The notes beneath the pieces are model-generated. The model was not told the origin of the DNA and made no database searches. It was given only the letters and a program-made list of their open reading frames with translations. From assembly GCF_023656415.1 (NCBI RefSeq), contig NZ_JAMOIL010000005.1, positions 169,913 to 233,912 on the forward strand: a stretch of 64,000 nt of DNA, read 5' to 3'. Positions 55,751-64,000 of this stretch are shown one piece after another (position 1 is the stretch's first letter; each line of letters opens with the position of its first letter). The DNA is from Nocardioides bruguierae. GTDB taxonomy: Bacteria > Actinomycetota > Actinomycetes > Propionibacteriales > Nocardioidaceae. The translations under genes and the position numbers were made by a program.

Positions 55751-56356
55751 TCAGGCGAGCGCCGGGGTCTTCAGCGTCTCCAGGACGGAGTCGATCAGCC
55801 CGTACTCCACGGCCTGCGGAGCGGTCAGGATCTTGTCGCGCTCGATGTCCTTCGAGACCTCCTCCAGCGGCTTGCCGGAGTGGTCGCTGATCATCTTCTC
55901 GAGCAGGTCACGCATGCGGATGATCTCGTTGGCCTGGATCTCGATGTCCGAGGTCTGGCCGAACGTGCCCTCGGTGTAGGGCTGGTGGATCAGGATGCGG
56001 CTGTTCGGCAGCGCCATCCGCTTGCCCTTGGTGCCGGCAGCCAGCAGGATCGCGGCCGCGGAGGCGGCCTGACCCAGGCAGACGGTGCGCACGTCGGGGC
56101 GGATGAACTTGATCGTGTCGTAGATCGCCGTCAGCGCGGTGAACGAGCCACCGGGGCTGTTGATGTAGATGCTGATCTCCTGGTCGGGGTTCATCGACTG
56201 CAGGCAGAGCAGCTGGGCGATGACCGCGTTCGCGACCTCGTCGGAGATCGGCGTGCCCAGGTAGATGATCCGCTCCTCGAAGAGCTTCGTGTACGGATCG
56301 ATGCGGCGGACGCCGTAGGAGGTGCGCTCCTCCCACTGCGGGATGTAGTAACTCAT
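55751..56356 (-). CDS. clpP2: ATP-dependent Clp protease proteolytic subunit 2
   Basis: 201 residues. The catalytic triad is intact: Ser99 in LGQAASAAAILL, His124 in ILIHQPYTEG, and the Asp in DIERDKILT (about 174). The N-terminus YIPQWEERTSYGVRRIDPYTKLFEERII is the long axial-loop form of actinobacterial ClpP2. It assembles with ClpP1 into a mixed tetradecamer. Ten bases follow clpP1, so the two are co-translated. Confidence 0.97.
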   Translation of the reverse strand: MSYYIPQWEERTSYGVRRIDPYTKLFEERIIYLGTPISDEVANAVIAQLLCLQSMNPDQEISIYINSPGGSFTALTAIYDTIKFIRPDVRTVCLGQAASAAAILLAAGTKGKRMALPNSRILIHQPYTEGTFGQTSDIEIQANEIIRMRDLLEKMISDHSGKPLEEVSKDIERDKILTAPQAVEYGLIDSVLETLKTPALA

Positions 56357-56366
56357 GCGAGCCTCC

Positions 56367-57008
56367 TCAGCTGTTGTGGGCCGGACGGCCCTGGTCGGCG
56401 GCCTCGCGGCTGCTGCGGATCACCTTGTCGACGAGGCCGTACTCGAGGGCCTGGTCGGCGGTGAACCAGCGGTCGCGGTCGGCATCGGCGATGACCTGCT
56501 CGATCGGCTGGCCGGTGTGCTCGGAGATGAGGTCGAGCAGCACCTTCTTGATGTGCAGCGACTGCTGGGCCTGGATCTTGATGTCCGAGGCCGAGCCGCC
56601 CATGCCGGAGGAGGGCTGGTGCATCATGATCCGCGCGTGCGGCAGGGCGTAGCGCTTGCCCTTGGTGCCCGCGCAGAGCAGGAACTGGCCCATGGAGGCG
56701 GCCAGGCCCATGCCGACCGTCGCCACGTCGTTGGGGATGTAGTTCATCGTGTCGTAGATCGCCATGCCGGCGTCGACCGAGCCACCCGGGCTGTTGATGT
56801 GCAGGAAGATGTCCGCCTCGGGGTCCTCCGCGGACAGCAGCAGGAGCTGGGCGCAGATCGCGTTCGCGTTCTGGTCGCGGACCTCGGAGCCGAGGAACAC
56901 GATCCGCTCTCGCAGCAGGCGCTGGTAGATGTGGTCGTCGAGGACGTTGAGGCCGCCGCCGCCACCCATCGAGGGGTCGTGCGCCGACGTCGTGGAGTTG
57001 GGGTTCAC
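56367..57008 (-). CDS. clpP1: ATP-dependent Clp protease proteolytic subunit 1
   Basis: 213 residues from GTG 57008 ([14 protein letters not shown]). An in-frame ATG 12 codons upstream exists, but TACTGT lies exactly seven bases before this GTG, arguing for a leaderless start here. Triad: Ser105 ([11 protein letters not shown]), His130 ([10 protein letters not shown]), Asp179 ([10 protein letters not shown]). [11 protein letters not shown] and [15 protein letters not shown] match mycobacterial ClpP1. A ClgR-like box is found about 60 bases upstream. Confidence 0.96.
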   Translation of the reverse strand: MNPNSTTSAHDPSMGGGGGLNVLDDHIYQRLLRERIVFLGSEVRDQNANAICAQLLLLSAEDPEADIFLHINSPGGSVDAGMAIYDTMNYIPNDVATVGMGLAASMGQFLLCAGTKGKRYALPHARIMMHQPSSGMGGSASDIKIQAQQSLHIKKVLLDLISEHTGQPIEQVIADADRDRWFTADQALEYGLVDKVIRSSREAADQGRPAHNS

Positions 57009-57015
57009 GTGAGCG

Positions 57016-57021
57016 ACAGTA
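57016..57021 (-). promoter_or_regulatory. -10 box of clpP1P2 (leaderless)
   Basis: TACTGT with seven bases to GTG 57008; weak -35, consistent with an activated promoter. Confidence 0.5.
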
Positions 57022-57061
57022 GCCGCAACCGGGGACACATCCACGGGTGCGCGCCGCCTGT

Positions 57062-57074
57062 TCGCCGACAGCAG
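57062..57074. promoter_or_regulatory. ClgR-like activator box
   Basis: TCGCCGACAGCAG fits the ClgR core CGC-Y-N-A-N-R-GCG with one mismatch. Centred about 60 bases before the predicted clpP1 start of transcription, the usual place for this activator. No clgR gene is in the window. Confidence 0.5.
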
Positions 57075-57088
57075 ATTTCACCCGGCTC

Positions 57089-57622
57089 TCAGGAACGGCC
57101 CGGCCCGTCGACGGCCGCGCGGAGGCCCGCCAGGGTGCGCGCCATGCCGCTCTCGAGCTCGTCCGCGTGCCCCTCGTTGCCGCCCAGGAACAGCGGCGCG
57201 AAGGCCCGGCTGAGCCAGGTGGTGCCCTCCGGCACCGGACGCCGGTGCACCACCCGCGTCCCCTCCCCCGCCGGGGCCAGCTCCCACACCCACAGGGCGC
57301 CGCTGGAGGTGGTCAGCCAGGACAGCTCGCGGCACGGGCGACAGGCCCGCACGACGCTGCGGGTGGGCCACAGGACGGGGCCGCGACGGTTGACGCACAG
57401 GTACTGCTGGCCGGCGCGCAGACCACCGGGCCGCAGGCGCAGCATGGTCACCAGCTCGGGGCTCCAGGACGGCATCCTGCGCAGGTCGGTGAGGGCTCGC
57501 CACACCGCGTCCGGCGGGGCTGCCAGCACGGCCTCGACCCGCAGCTCGCGCTCGGCTCCCCCGCGGCCAGCAGGGGTCGGCACCGGGTGGATCCGGCCCG
57601 TGACGTCGTCGTCGTGAGGCAT
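57089..57622 (-). CDS. SRPBCC (START-like) family protein
   Basis: 177 residues. RVEAVLAAPPDAVWRALTDL followed by RRMPSWSPELVTM is the polyketide-cyclase/dehydrase-type opening of the SRPBCC fold, a hydrophobic ligand pocket. WVWELAPAGEGTRVVHRRPVP continues the beta sheet and a long C-terminal helix follows (NEGHADELESGMARTLAGLR). Ligand unknown. TTATCG seven bases before the ATG may be its -10. It ends 80 bases before clpP1, so the clpP1 control region overlaps its end. Confidence 0.85.
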   Translation of the reverse strand: MPHDDDVTGRIHPVPTPAGRGGAERELRVEAVLAAPPDAVWRALTDLRRMPSWSPELVTMLRLRPGGLRAGQQYLCVNRRGPVLWPTRSVVRACRPCRELSWLTTSSGALWVWELAPAGEGTRVVHRRPVPEGTTWLSRAFAPLFLGGNEGHADELESGMARTLAGLRAAVDGPGRS

Positions 57623-57677
57623 GCGGCCACGATAAGCCCGGCCCGCCCCACCGCGCCGGTGCCGAGGTCCGGACGCA

Positions 57678-57714
57678 CCACAGCCCGCCCCGGCGCTGCC
57701 GGGACGGGCTGTGG
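57678..57714 (-). terminator. Trigger-factor gene terminator
   Basis: CCACAGCCCG / CGGGCTGTGG outer arms and CCCGGC/GCCGGG inner stem, 44 bases after the tig stop. Confidence 0.78.
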
Positions 57715-57758
57715 CGAGGTGCCGCCGAGGTCCGCGCAGGACCCGGCGGCAGGAGGGC

Positions 57759-59171
57759 TCAGGCCTCCTCGGAGGTCTCCTCGGCCGCGGCCTCGGGGGC
57801 CTCGACCTCGGCGGCCTCGTCAGCGGGCTCGTCGGCCGGCTCGGCGATGGTGCCGTCGGCCTGGAGGTTCTTCAGGTCCACGGCGTTGCCCGACTCGTCG
57901 GTGACGACGGCGGACTCGACCATGATCGCCAGGGCCTTGCCGCGCAGGATCTCCTGCACCAGCTCCGGGATGTGGTTGTGCTCGAACATGTGGTTCGCGA
58001 ACTCCTGCGGGTCCTGGCCGGACTGCTGGGCGCGCTGCACCAGGTGCTGGGAGAGCTCGGCCTGGTCGATGCCGATCTCCTCCTTCTTCGCGATCTCGTC
58101 GAGCAGGAACTGCGCGGCGACGGCGTCGCGGACCCGGCGCTCGAGGTCGGCCTCGAAGTCCTCGGAGGTCATCTCCTCGTCCTCGAGGTACTTCTCCATG
58201 GTCATGCCGGCCATGGCGAGCTGCTGGGTGATGTTCTGGCGACGGGCGGCGAGCTCGTCGGAGAGGATGCCGTCGGGCAGCGGCACGGAGACCTTGTCGA
58301 GCAGGGCCTCGAGCACGGCGTCGCGGGCGGCCGCGGCCTGCTCCAGGCGCTTGCCGTTGGCGAGCCGGCTGCGGATGTCGGCGTCGAACTCCTCGGCGGT
58401 GTCGAACTCCGAGGCCAGCTGGGCGAACTCGTCGTCGAACTCGGGGAGCTCCTGCTCCTGGACGCCGGTGACCTTGACGCTCACCTCGACCGGACGACCC
58501 TCCATGCCACCACCGACGAGCTCGGAGGAGAAGGTCTTCTCCTCGTCGACGCCCATGCCGACCAGGGCCTCGTCGAGGCCGTCGATCATGCCGCCGCGGC
58601 CGACCTGGTAGGAGGTGCCGGAGATCTCGGCGCCCTCGACGGTCTCGCCGTTCTCCTTGGCGACCAGGTCGATGGTGACGAAGTCGCCGTCGGCGGCAGC
58701 GCGCTCGACGTCGCGCAGGGTGCCGAAGCGGGCCTGCAGGCCCTTCTTCTGCTCCTCCACGTCCTCGTCGGTGACGACGGCGTCGTCGACCTTGGCCTCG
58801 AGGCCCTCGTAGGCGGGCAGCTCGATCTCGGGCTTCACGTCGACCTCGGCGGTGAACTCGAGGAGGTCGTTGTCCTCGAGCTTGGTCACCTCGATCTCCG
58901 GCTGGGCCAGCGGCTCCAGGGAGTTCTCGCGGAGGGCCTCGGTGTAGACCTTCGGCAGCGCGTCGTTGATCGCCTGGTCGAGGACGGCACCGCGGCCGAC
59001 CTGACGGTCGATGACCATCGGCGGGACCTTGCCCCGACGGAAGCCAGGGATGTTGATCTGCTGGGCGATCGCCTTGTAGGCCGCGTCGAGGCTCGGCTTG
59101 AGCTCCTCGAAGGGCACCTCGACGGTCAGCTTGGCCCGGGTCGGGCTCAAGGTCTCGACGGCGCTCTTCAC
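57759..59171 (-). CDS. tig: Trigger factor
   Basis: 470 residues from GTG 59171 (VKSAVETLSPTRAKLTVEVP), with GGAG six bases upstream. Ribosome-bound chaperone with prolyl isomerase activity. Ribosome-docking signature GFRRGKVPPMVI; FKBP domain about 150-240 (GDFVTIDLVAKENGETVEGA, YQVGRGGMIDGLDEALVGM); helical arms to about 430. An acidic Glu/Ala tail (ADEPADEAAEVEAPEAAAEE) ends it. Two tRNA genes lie immediately upstream on the same strand. Confidence 0.97.
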   Translation of the reverse strand: MKSAVETLSPTRAKLTVEVPFEELKPSLDAAYKAIAQQINIPGFRRGKVPPMVIDRQVGRGAVLDQAINDALPKVYTEALRENSLEPLAQPEIEVTKLEDNDLLEFTAEVDVKPEIELPAYEGLEAKVDDAVVTDEDVEEQKKGLQARFGTLRDVERAAADGDFVTIDLVAKENGETVEGAEISGTSYQVGRGGMIDGLDEALVGMGVDEEKTFSSELVGGGMEGRPVEVSVKVTGVQEQELPEFDDEFAQLASEFDTAEEFDADIRSRLANGKRLEQAAAARDAVLEALLDKVSVPLPDGILSDELAARRQNITQQLAMAGMTMEKYLEDEEMTSEDFEADLERRVRDAVAAQFLLDEIAKKEEIGIDQAELSQHLVQRAQQSGQDPQEFANHMFEHNHIPELVQEILRGKALAIMVESAVVTDESGNAVDLKNLQADGTIAEPADEPADEAAEVEAPEAAAEETSEEA

Positions 59172-59330
59172 AAAGGTCTCCTCGTTGTTCGGGGTGGCTC
59201 GGCGCGCCACTGCGCGCACCGACCGTCGATCGTAGCCCCGGCACGGGCGCCAGCGCGAAACGGCCCCGAGCCCTGCTCGGGACACGGGACGGGGCTCCGG
59301 ACGGCGGCGCCGAGGGCCGGGTACGGCGGG

Positions 59331-59403
59331 TCGGGGCGACAGGACTCGAACCTGCGGTCTCCTGCTCCCAAAGCAGGCGCGCTAGCCACTACGCTACGCC
59401 CCG
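59331..59403 (-). tRNA. tRNA-Pro (anticodon TGG)
   Basis: Minus strand folds as a cloverleaf: acceptor CGGGGCG/CGCCCCG with discriminator A; anticodon arm CCTGC-TTTGGGA-GCAGG giving TGG; T-arm GCAGG-TTCGAGT-CCTGT. CCA is not encoded. Confidence 0.97.
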
Positions 59404-59463
59404 TCGACACCGCCTCTGACCTGCCCGTTCTCGAGAGGCAGGGCAGGCGAGCGGCGGTCTCGG

Positions 59464-59534
59464 AGCGGATGACGGGAATCGAACCCGCGTAGCCAGTTTG
59501 GAAGACTGGGGCTCTACCATTGAGCTACATCCGC
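59464..59534 (-). tRNA. tRNA-Gly (anticodon TCC)
   Basis: Minus strand acceptor GCGGATG/CATCCGC with discriminator T; D-arm GCTCAATGGTAGAGC; anticodon arm CCAGT-CTTCCAA-ACTGG giving TCC; T-arm CGGG-TTCGATT-CCCG. CCA is not encoded. Upstream of tRNA-Pro, probably one transcript. Confidence 0.97.
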
Positions 59535-59621
59535 GTGCCTCGCCGAGGCGAGTGCGCGCTCATGGTGCCACACGACGCAGGTGGCCCTCCTCACCGGGCC
59601 CGAGGTGGCACCGGGGCGGGC

Positions 59622-60761
59622 TCAGCGCCGGTGCACCCACACGACCGCGCGGTCGTCACCGGGCGCGCCGACCTCGTCGACGACGCGTTGCGCCGCCCCG
59701 TCCACGCCCCGGCGCAGGAGGCTCTCGGCGGCGCCCGCCAGCCGGTCCACGCCGAGCTCGATGTCGCGTCGCGGCTCCTCGACCATGCCGTCGGTGTAGA
59801 GCACCAGGGAGTCGCCGCGCTCGAGCGTGCCGTGGGTCCCGCCGAAGGAGACCCCGTCGACGAGGCCGAGGATCGGCCCCTCGCCCGGCAGTGCGCGCCA
59901 GCGGCCGGTGCCGGCGGAGCGCAGCAGGGGCGAGGGGTGCCCGGCGGTGCGCAGCTCGTAGGTGCCGTCCGCAAGGTCCAGGCGCAGGTGGACGGCGGTG
60001 GCGAACCCCTCCGCCCAGTCCTGCCGCAGCAGGTAGGCGTTGGCGGCCGACAGGAACTCCTCCGAGGGCACCGACCCGAGCAGCCCGCCGAAGGCGCCCG
60101 AGAGCTGGAGCGCCCGGGTGCCGGCCTCGTCCCCCTTGCCGGAGACGTCGACCAGCGCCAGCTCGAGGCGGTCGGGGCCCTCGACCCGCGCGGCCACGAG
60201 GAAGTCGCCGGCGAACCGGGTGCCCGAGGCGGAGACCAGCGCCGACTGCACCGACCAGCCGTCGCAGAGGTCGGGGATGCTGCCCTGGTTCAGGAGCCGG
60301 TCGCGCAGGTCGACGAACATCGCGTCGCCCGAGAGGTGCGGCACGCCCAGGCGGACGCGGTTCAGCGCCGTGGCCAGCACGATCCCGCACATCACCAGCT
60401 GGATGGCGACCGCGCCGAGGATGCGGGTGGTGACGTCGGGCTGCACGAGCAGCGACGCCATCACCATCAGGACCATCCAGCCGACGAACGGCGCCAGGTG
60501 ACGAGGTGCCAGCACGAGGCTGCCCACCAGCAGCGGCACCATGAGCGTGGTCATGGGCACGGTCGCCGCGTCCCACGCGATGCCGACCACCAGCAGCGCG
60601 CTGAGCACGACCAGCCCGGCGACGGGGCCGTAGCGACGCACCACACCGCGTCGGGCGCCGAGGGCCACCCGGTCCCGCGCGAGGCCGACCCACCGGCGCT
60701 GGCGGGCCAGGACGCCGCGCGGGTGCGAGGCCGGCTGGACGCTCTCGGAGGCGATCGTCAT
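59622..60761 (-). CDS. Membrane-anchored PP2C/SpoIIE-type serine phosphatase
   Basis: 379 residues from ATG 60761 with GGAGG seven bases upstream. About four hydrophobic helices between residues 45 and 125 (VAGLVVLSALLVVGIAW ...) form a sensor-like membrane part. The cytosolic phosphatase domain has the metal motifs RFAGDFLVAAR, LALVDVSGKGDEAGTRAL, GHPSPLLRS, VLYTDGMVEEP and GAPGDDRAVVWV. Such proteins usually dephosphorylate anti-anti-sigma factors; no sigma-control partner is nearby, so the target is unknown. It follows the glycosylase gene on the same strand. Confidence 0.9.
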   Translation of the reverse strand: MTIASESVQPASHPRGVLARQRRWVGLARDRVALGARRGVVRRYGPVAGLVVLSALLVVGIAWDAATVPMTTLMVPLLVGSLVLAPRHLAPFVGWMVLMVMASLLVQPDVTTRILGAVAIQLVMCGIVLATALNRVRLGVPHLSGDAMFVDLRDRLLNQGSIPDLCDGWSVQSALVSASGTRFAGDFLVAARVEGPDRLELALVDVSGKGDEAGTRALQLSGAFGGLLGSVPSEEFLSAANAYLLRQDWAEGFATAVHLRLDLADGTYELRTAGHPSPLLRSAGTGRWRALPGEGPILGLVDGVSFGGTHGTLERGDSLVLYTDGMVEEPRRDIELGVDRLAGAAESLLRRGVDGAAQRVVDEVGAPGDDRAVVWVHRR

Positions 60762-60787
60762 CTCGATCCCTCCTGAGGGGCGGGTGC

Positions 60788-61666
60788 TCACCGCTGGGCC
60801 CGGGAACGGAACCGCGGCTGGCACCGAGGGCACCAGAACAGGTTCCTCGCCACGAGCACTTCTGTCCTCACCTGCGTGCCGCAGACTAGACAGGGTTGAC
60901 CGTCGCGACGGTAGACGTAGGAGAGCCCGCTGCGCCGCCGGCGTCCGCCCTCGTACTGCTTGGCGGCGGCCCGGGCGGCCGCCTCGTGCTCGGGGCGCAC
61001 GGTCTCGATGCGGTTCACCGCGACGCCGAGGTGCATCAGCTCGACGAGGTCGGCCCACATCTCCTGCCAGCGGCCGACGCGCATGCTGCGGCCCTCGCGG
61101 AACGGGTCGACGCGGTGCCGGAACAGCAGCTCGGCGCGGTAGACGTTGCCGATCCCGGCCACCACGTCCTGCTCCATCAGCAGCGCGGCGACGCTCTTGC
61201 GGCTGCGGCCGATGCGCGCCCAGGCACGGTCCGGGTCCGCGTCGGCCCCCTCGCGCAGCGGGTCGGGGCCCAGCCGTGCCACCAGGGCGTCGCGCTCCTC
61301 GGGGGTCAGCAGCTCGCACGCGGTGGCGCCACGCAGGTCGGCCCAGGTGACCCGACCGTCGGAGCGGTCGGTGGTGACCAGCCGCAGCCGCACCTGGCCC
61401 ACGGGGTCGGGCAGCACGTCGGCGCCGGCGATGCGCAGCTTGCCGTAGAGGCCCAGGTGGACGTGGAGCACCAGCTCGGTGCCCGCGAACCGCACGAACA
61501 GGTGCTTGCCCCACGCGTCCGCGGCGATCAGCTCGCGGCCGTCGAGCTGCGCCGCCCCGTCCTCGAACCTCCCCTGCCCCTGGGGGCTGGAGGCGGCGAC
61601 GACGGAGCCGCCGAAGGCGTCGGTCAGGTCGATCGCGAGCCGGTGGAGGGTGTGCCCCTCAGGCAC
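60788..61666 (-). CDS. Fpg/Nei-family DNA glycosylase
   Basis: 292 residues. MPEGHTLHRLA gives the catalytic Pro2 and Glu3 of the Nei branch (Fpg has MPELPEV). Conserved GKHLFVRF, HVHLGLYGKLR, GIGNVYRAELLFRH (helix-two-turn-helix) and C-terminal zinc finger CLVCG...FWCPRCQ. Removes oxidised bases with beta-elimination. It starts ten bases after rpiB; the nei-rpiB neighbourhood beside tig and clp is conserved in mycobacteria from memory. Confidence 0.95.
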   Translation of the reverse strand: MPEGHTLHRLAIDLTDAFGGSVVAASSPQGQGRFEDGAAQLDGRELIAADAWGKHLFVRFAGTELVLHVHLGLYGKLRIAGADVLPDPVGQVRLRLVTTDRSDGRVTWADLRGATACELLTPEERDALVARLGPDPLREGADADPDRAWARIGRSRKSVAALLMEQDVVAGIGNVYRAELLFRHRVDPFREGRSMRVGRWQEMWADLVELMHLGVAVNRIETVRPEHEAAARAAAKQYEGGRRRRSGLSYVYRRDGQPCLVCGTQVRTEVLVARNLFWCPRCQPRFRSRAQR

Positions 61667-61676
61667 GTCCCGCCCC

Positions 61677-62186
<510 letters not shown>

Positions 62187-62252
62187 GCCGCCGATCCTGC
62201 CACCTCCCAGGCTGGCGTCCCGCACCCGGGAGGCCGAGCCGTCACCGGCGCG

Positions 62253-63158
62253 TCAGGCCGGCGGTGGCGCGGGCCGCAGGTGCTCGGCCAGGAAGCCGGC
62301 GACGGCGGCCGTGTGCGGCGCCGCGGCGTCGAAGACGTCCGGGTGGCGCCAGTAGCCGTGCACCTGCCCCTGGTAGCGGGTGCCGGTGACGGTCACGCCC
62401 GCCTCCGCCAGCAGGGTCACGAGGTGCTCGCCCTCGTCGCGCAGCGGGTCGTGCTCGGCGGTCGTCACCAGCGTCGGGGGCAGGGTGTGGAGCCGCGTGG
62501 AGCGCAGCGGCGCGAGGTCCGGGTCGACCAGGTCCGCGGACGAGGCGGCGTACTGGTCCCAGTACCACCGGGCCTCGTCGGGGTGGAACCCGTCCGCGGC
62601 CGTGCGGTAGCTCTCGAAGCCTCCCTCGGGGTCGAGGAAGGGGTAGGTGAGCGCGATCGCGGCGAACCGCCCCGGGTGCCGCAGCGCCGCGACCAGCGCC
62701 AGGTTGCCGCCGGCCGAGTCGCCGTGCGCGGCCAGCGGACCGGTCAGCCCCTCGTCCTCGGCGTGGGCGGCCAGCCAGGCGAGCACGGTGTCGACGTCGT
62801 CGGGCGCGGCCGGGAACCGGTGCTCGGGCGGGCGCCGGTAGTCGATGCTGAGCACCGGGTGGCCCAGGCGGTTGGCGAACCGTCGCGACACGGCGTCGTG
62901 CACCTCGACGTCGTTCATCACGAACCCACCGCCGTGCAGGTGCAGCACCAGCCCCGGCCGGGCGTCGACCGGCCGGTAGAGGCGGCACGGCACGCCGCCG
63001 GCGTCCACGTCACGGACCTCGGCCACCGCCTCCCGGGGCCGGCGTGACGCGAGCGCGCGCGCCTCGGCGCGGGCGGCGTCGATGTCGAAGTCGTCGTCGT
63101 GGACCTTGGTCTCGCTCGCGTACGCCGCGACGGCGGCGCGGGCCTGCGGGTGCAGCAC
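62253..63158 (-). CDS. HSL-family alpha/beta hydrolase (esterase/lipase)
   Basis: 301 residues from GTG 63158 with GAGGAG upstream. Hormone-sensitive-lipase family: oxyanion motif HGGG (75-78), nucleophile GDSAGG (Ser148), acid in AEHDPLRDEGE and His in GQVHGYWRH. No signal peptide, so cytosolic. Position beside nei/rpiB parallels lipP in mycobacteria (from memory). Hydrolyses short-chain esters; the natural substrate is unknown. Confidence 0.93.
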   Translation of the reverse strand: MLHPQARAAVAAYASETKVHDDDFDIDAARAEARALASRRPREAVAEVRDVDAGGVPCRLYRPVDARPGLVLHLHGGGFVMNDVEVHDAVSRRFANRLGHPVLSIDYRRPPEHRFPAAPDDVDTVLAWLAAHAEDEGLTGPLAAHGDSAGGNLALVAALRHPGRFAAIALTYPFLDPEGGFESYRTAADGFHPDEARWYWDQYAASSADLVDPDLAPLRSTRLHTLPPTLVTTAEHDPLRDEGEHLVTLLAEAGVTVTGTRYQGQVHGYWRHPDVFDAAAPHTAAVAGFLAEHLRPAPPPA

Positions 63159-63190
63159 TCGGTCTCCTCTGCTTCGGCGTCGGTGCCGGC

Positions 63191-63760
63191 TCAGCGCTGC
63201 ATGAGCGCGTCGAGGCCGACGGCCATGGCGGCGGCGACCCGGAAGTCGAGCCGGTCGTCGGGCACCCGCACCACGTACCGGTCGCGCAGCTTGAGCTCGC
63301 GGTCGACGTGCATGAGCGGGCCGCCCTCGGCGTTGGTGAAGTCGAAGTGGATCGACATGAACGGCAGCTCGATGAACCGGCGCACGATGGCGGTGGTCTG
63401 GTTGCGCTCCTGCCCGGACCCGCGGACCCCGGCCCCCTCCACGTGGAACGTGGTGCGCAGGAGGCTGGCCCCGAAGTCCTTCTTGAAGTAGCCCAGCGGG
63501 GCGCCGGCGCCGTCCGTGACGTCGTAGCCGGCACCGAGGTCGAGCCGCTGGCGGGCCTTGAAGGAGAACACCGGCTGGGTGCGCGCCTCGTCGGCGAAGA
63601 ACGTGACCTGCTCCCTGAGGGCCATCCGCTTCTGCTGGGCGATGCCCATGCTGCGCCCCTCGGAGCCATCGGGCCGCAGCTCGACGAGCTCGTAGCGGTT
63701 GGCCGTCATGGCGAAGCGCTGCTTGACCAGGAACGCCGGCAGGTACATCTGTGCGGTCAC
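63191..63760 (-). CDS. LURP-one-related (scramblase-like beta-barrel) protein
   Basis: 189 residues from GTG 63760, chosen for TAGTGT exactly seven bases upstream. Sequence MYLPAFLVKQRFAMTANRYELVE, MALREQVTFFADEARTQPVF, FSFKARQRLDLGAGYDVTDG, PLGYFKKDF and MHVDRELKLRDRYVV fits the LOR/Tubby-C superfamily. No known catalytic motif; function unknown. The IS30-type element ends about 70 bases upstream, so its -35 region borders inserted DNA. Confidence 0.82.
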   Translation of the reverse strand: MTAQMYLPAFLVKQRFAMTANRYELVELRPDGSEGRSMGIAQQKRMALREQVTFFADEARTQPVFSFKARQRLDLGAGYDVTDGAGAPLGYFKKDFGASLLRTTFHVEGAGVRGSGQERNQTTAIVRRFIELPFMSIHFDFTNAEGGPLMHVDRELKLRDRYVVRVPDDRLDFRVAAAMAVGLDALMQR

Positions 63761-63767
63761 GAGCCGG

Positions 63768-63773
63768 ACACTA
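63768..63773 (-). promoter_or_regulatory. -10 box of the LURP-one-related gene (leaderless)
   Basis: TAGTGT with seven bases to GTG 63760. Confidence 0.5.
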
Positions 63774-63832
63774 CCGAGCCACCGACCCGCCGGGAGGCGG
63801 ATAGTCCGTGACGTTGTGCAGGTCGACATCGG

Positions 63833-63862
63833 GGTGGATTCAGCCTGTCGTCGCAACAGGTG
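63833..63862. repeat. Putative terminal inverted repeat of an IS30-type element
   Basis: The segment around the transposase stop (minus strand GTTGCGACGACAGG then CTGAATCCACC) resembles IS30-type ends, which overlap the 3' end of the transposase gene. The other end is outside the window, so this cannot be confirmed here. Confidence 0.35.
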
Positions 63863-64000
63863 GATCTGACTCGCCCGACAGTAGTGCGTCGAGTTCCTCC
63901 GCGGGGGTGCGCCACTTCAGTGTCTTGCGAGGACGGGCGTTGAGCTCGGCGGCGATCTGATCGAGCATCCCGGGTCCGTAGAACGAGAGGTCCTCGCTCT
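63840..64000 (-). mobile_element. IS30-family transposase, C-terminal fragment cut by window edge
   Basis: The last 52 codons are visible: ...MLDQIAAELNARPRKTLKWR then TPAEELDALL, ending at TGA 63842-63840. LNxRPRKTLxWxTPxE is the conserved C-terminus of IS30-type transposases (end of the DDE domain). Whether the element is intact cannot be seen. Confidence 0.9.

Overview
The window is chromosomal DNA of very high GC content (I judge above 70 percent by eye), with many GTG starts, 4-base GTGA/ATGA gene overlaps and very few AT-rich stretches. Gene content and order are those of an actinomycete: gatCAB next to ligA, iscS-mnmA-(MetE-like), rne-rplU-rpmA-obgE-proB, mreBCD-mrdA-rodA, ndk, folC-DUF4233, clpX-clpP2-clpP1-tig-nei-rpiB. 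From memory this parallels two mycobacterial blocks. A Nocardioides-like (Propionibacteriales) host is my guess only; the phylum is secure.

Layout. 1-3.5 kb (minus): a cobalamin-riboswitch-controlled operon encoding a secreted alpha-barrel protein, a membrane-anchored DUF4430 protein and an ECF transporter T subunit. Together these look like the two domains of animal transcobalamin/intrinsic factor, split into two proteins and coupled to ECF uptake. 3.5-10 kb: gatCAB, a small membrane protein and ligA. 10-13.5 kb (plus): hydrolase, TetR and MFS exporter with clear operators, inserted between ligA and the sulfur-transfer operon iscS-mnmA-MetE-like (13.6-17.2 kb). 17.2-26.2 kb: EEP-family protein, proB, obgE, rpmA, rplU, rne. 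26.2-33.4 kb: the usually adjacent DUF2344 / B12-radical-SAM pair, here separated by a winged-helix protein, a secreted subtilase, a small unknown protein and a NUDIX hydrolase. 33.4-39.3 kb: MFS exporter, ChaA-type cation/proton antiporter, and a 948-residue fusion of an FAD/NAD(P)-binding oxidoreductase with a TTC38-like repeat domain behind its own palindromic operator.

39.4-45.5 kb is the elongasome operon mreB-mreC-mreD-mrdA-rodA, in which each gene overlaps the next by GTGA. 45.7-51.2 kb: ndk, a divergent FMN split-barrel/MocR pair, DUF4233, folC and a GNAT. 51.5 kb: a Rickettsia/archaeal-type (type 2) valyl-tRNA synthetase on the opposite strand from folC. 54.2-59.6 kb: clpX, clpP2, clpP1 with a ClgR-like box, an SRPBCC protein, trigger factor, tRNA-Pro and tRNA-Gly. 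59.6-63.8 kb: a SpoIIE-type phosphatase, Nei-type glycosylase, rpiB, HSL-type hydrolase and a LURP-one-related protein. The right edge cuts an IS30-type transposase.

Two structural habits run through the window. At least ten genes have a TAnnnT -10 box only 6-8 bases before the start codon, which predicts leaderless mRNAs. Short tandem repeats with 6-, 12- or 13-base units sit at several operon borders. Transcription units often end in long GC-rich hairpins without a U-run. I saw no CRISPR array, rRNA or prophage.
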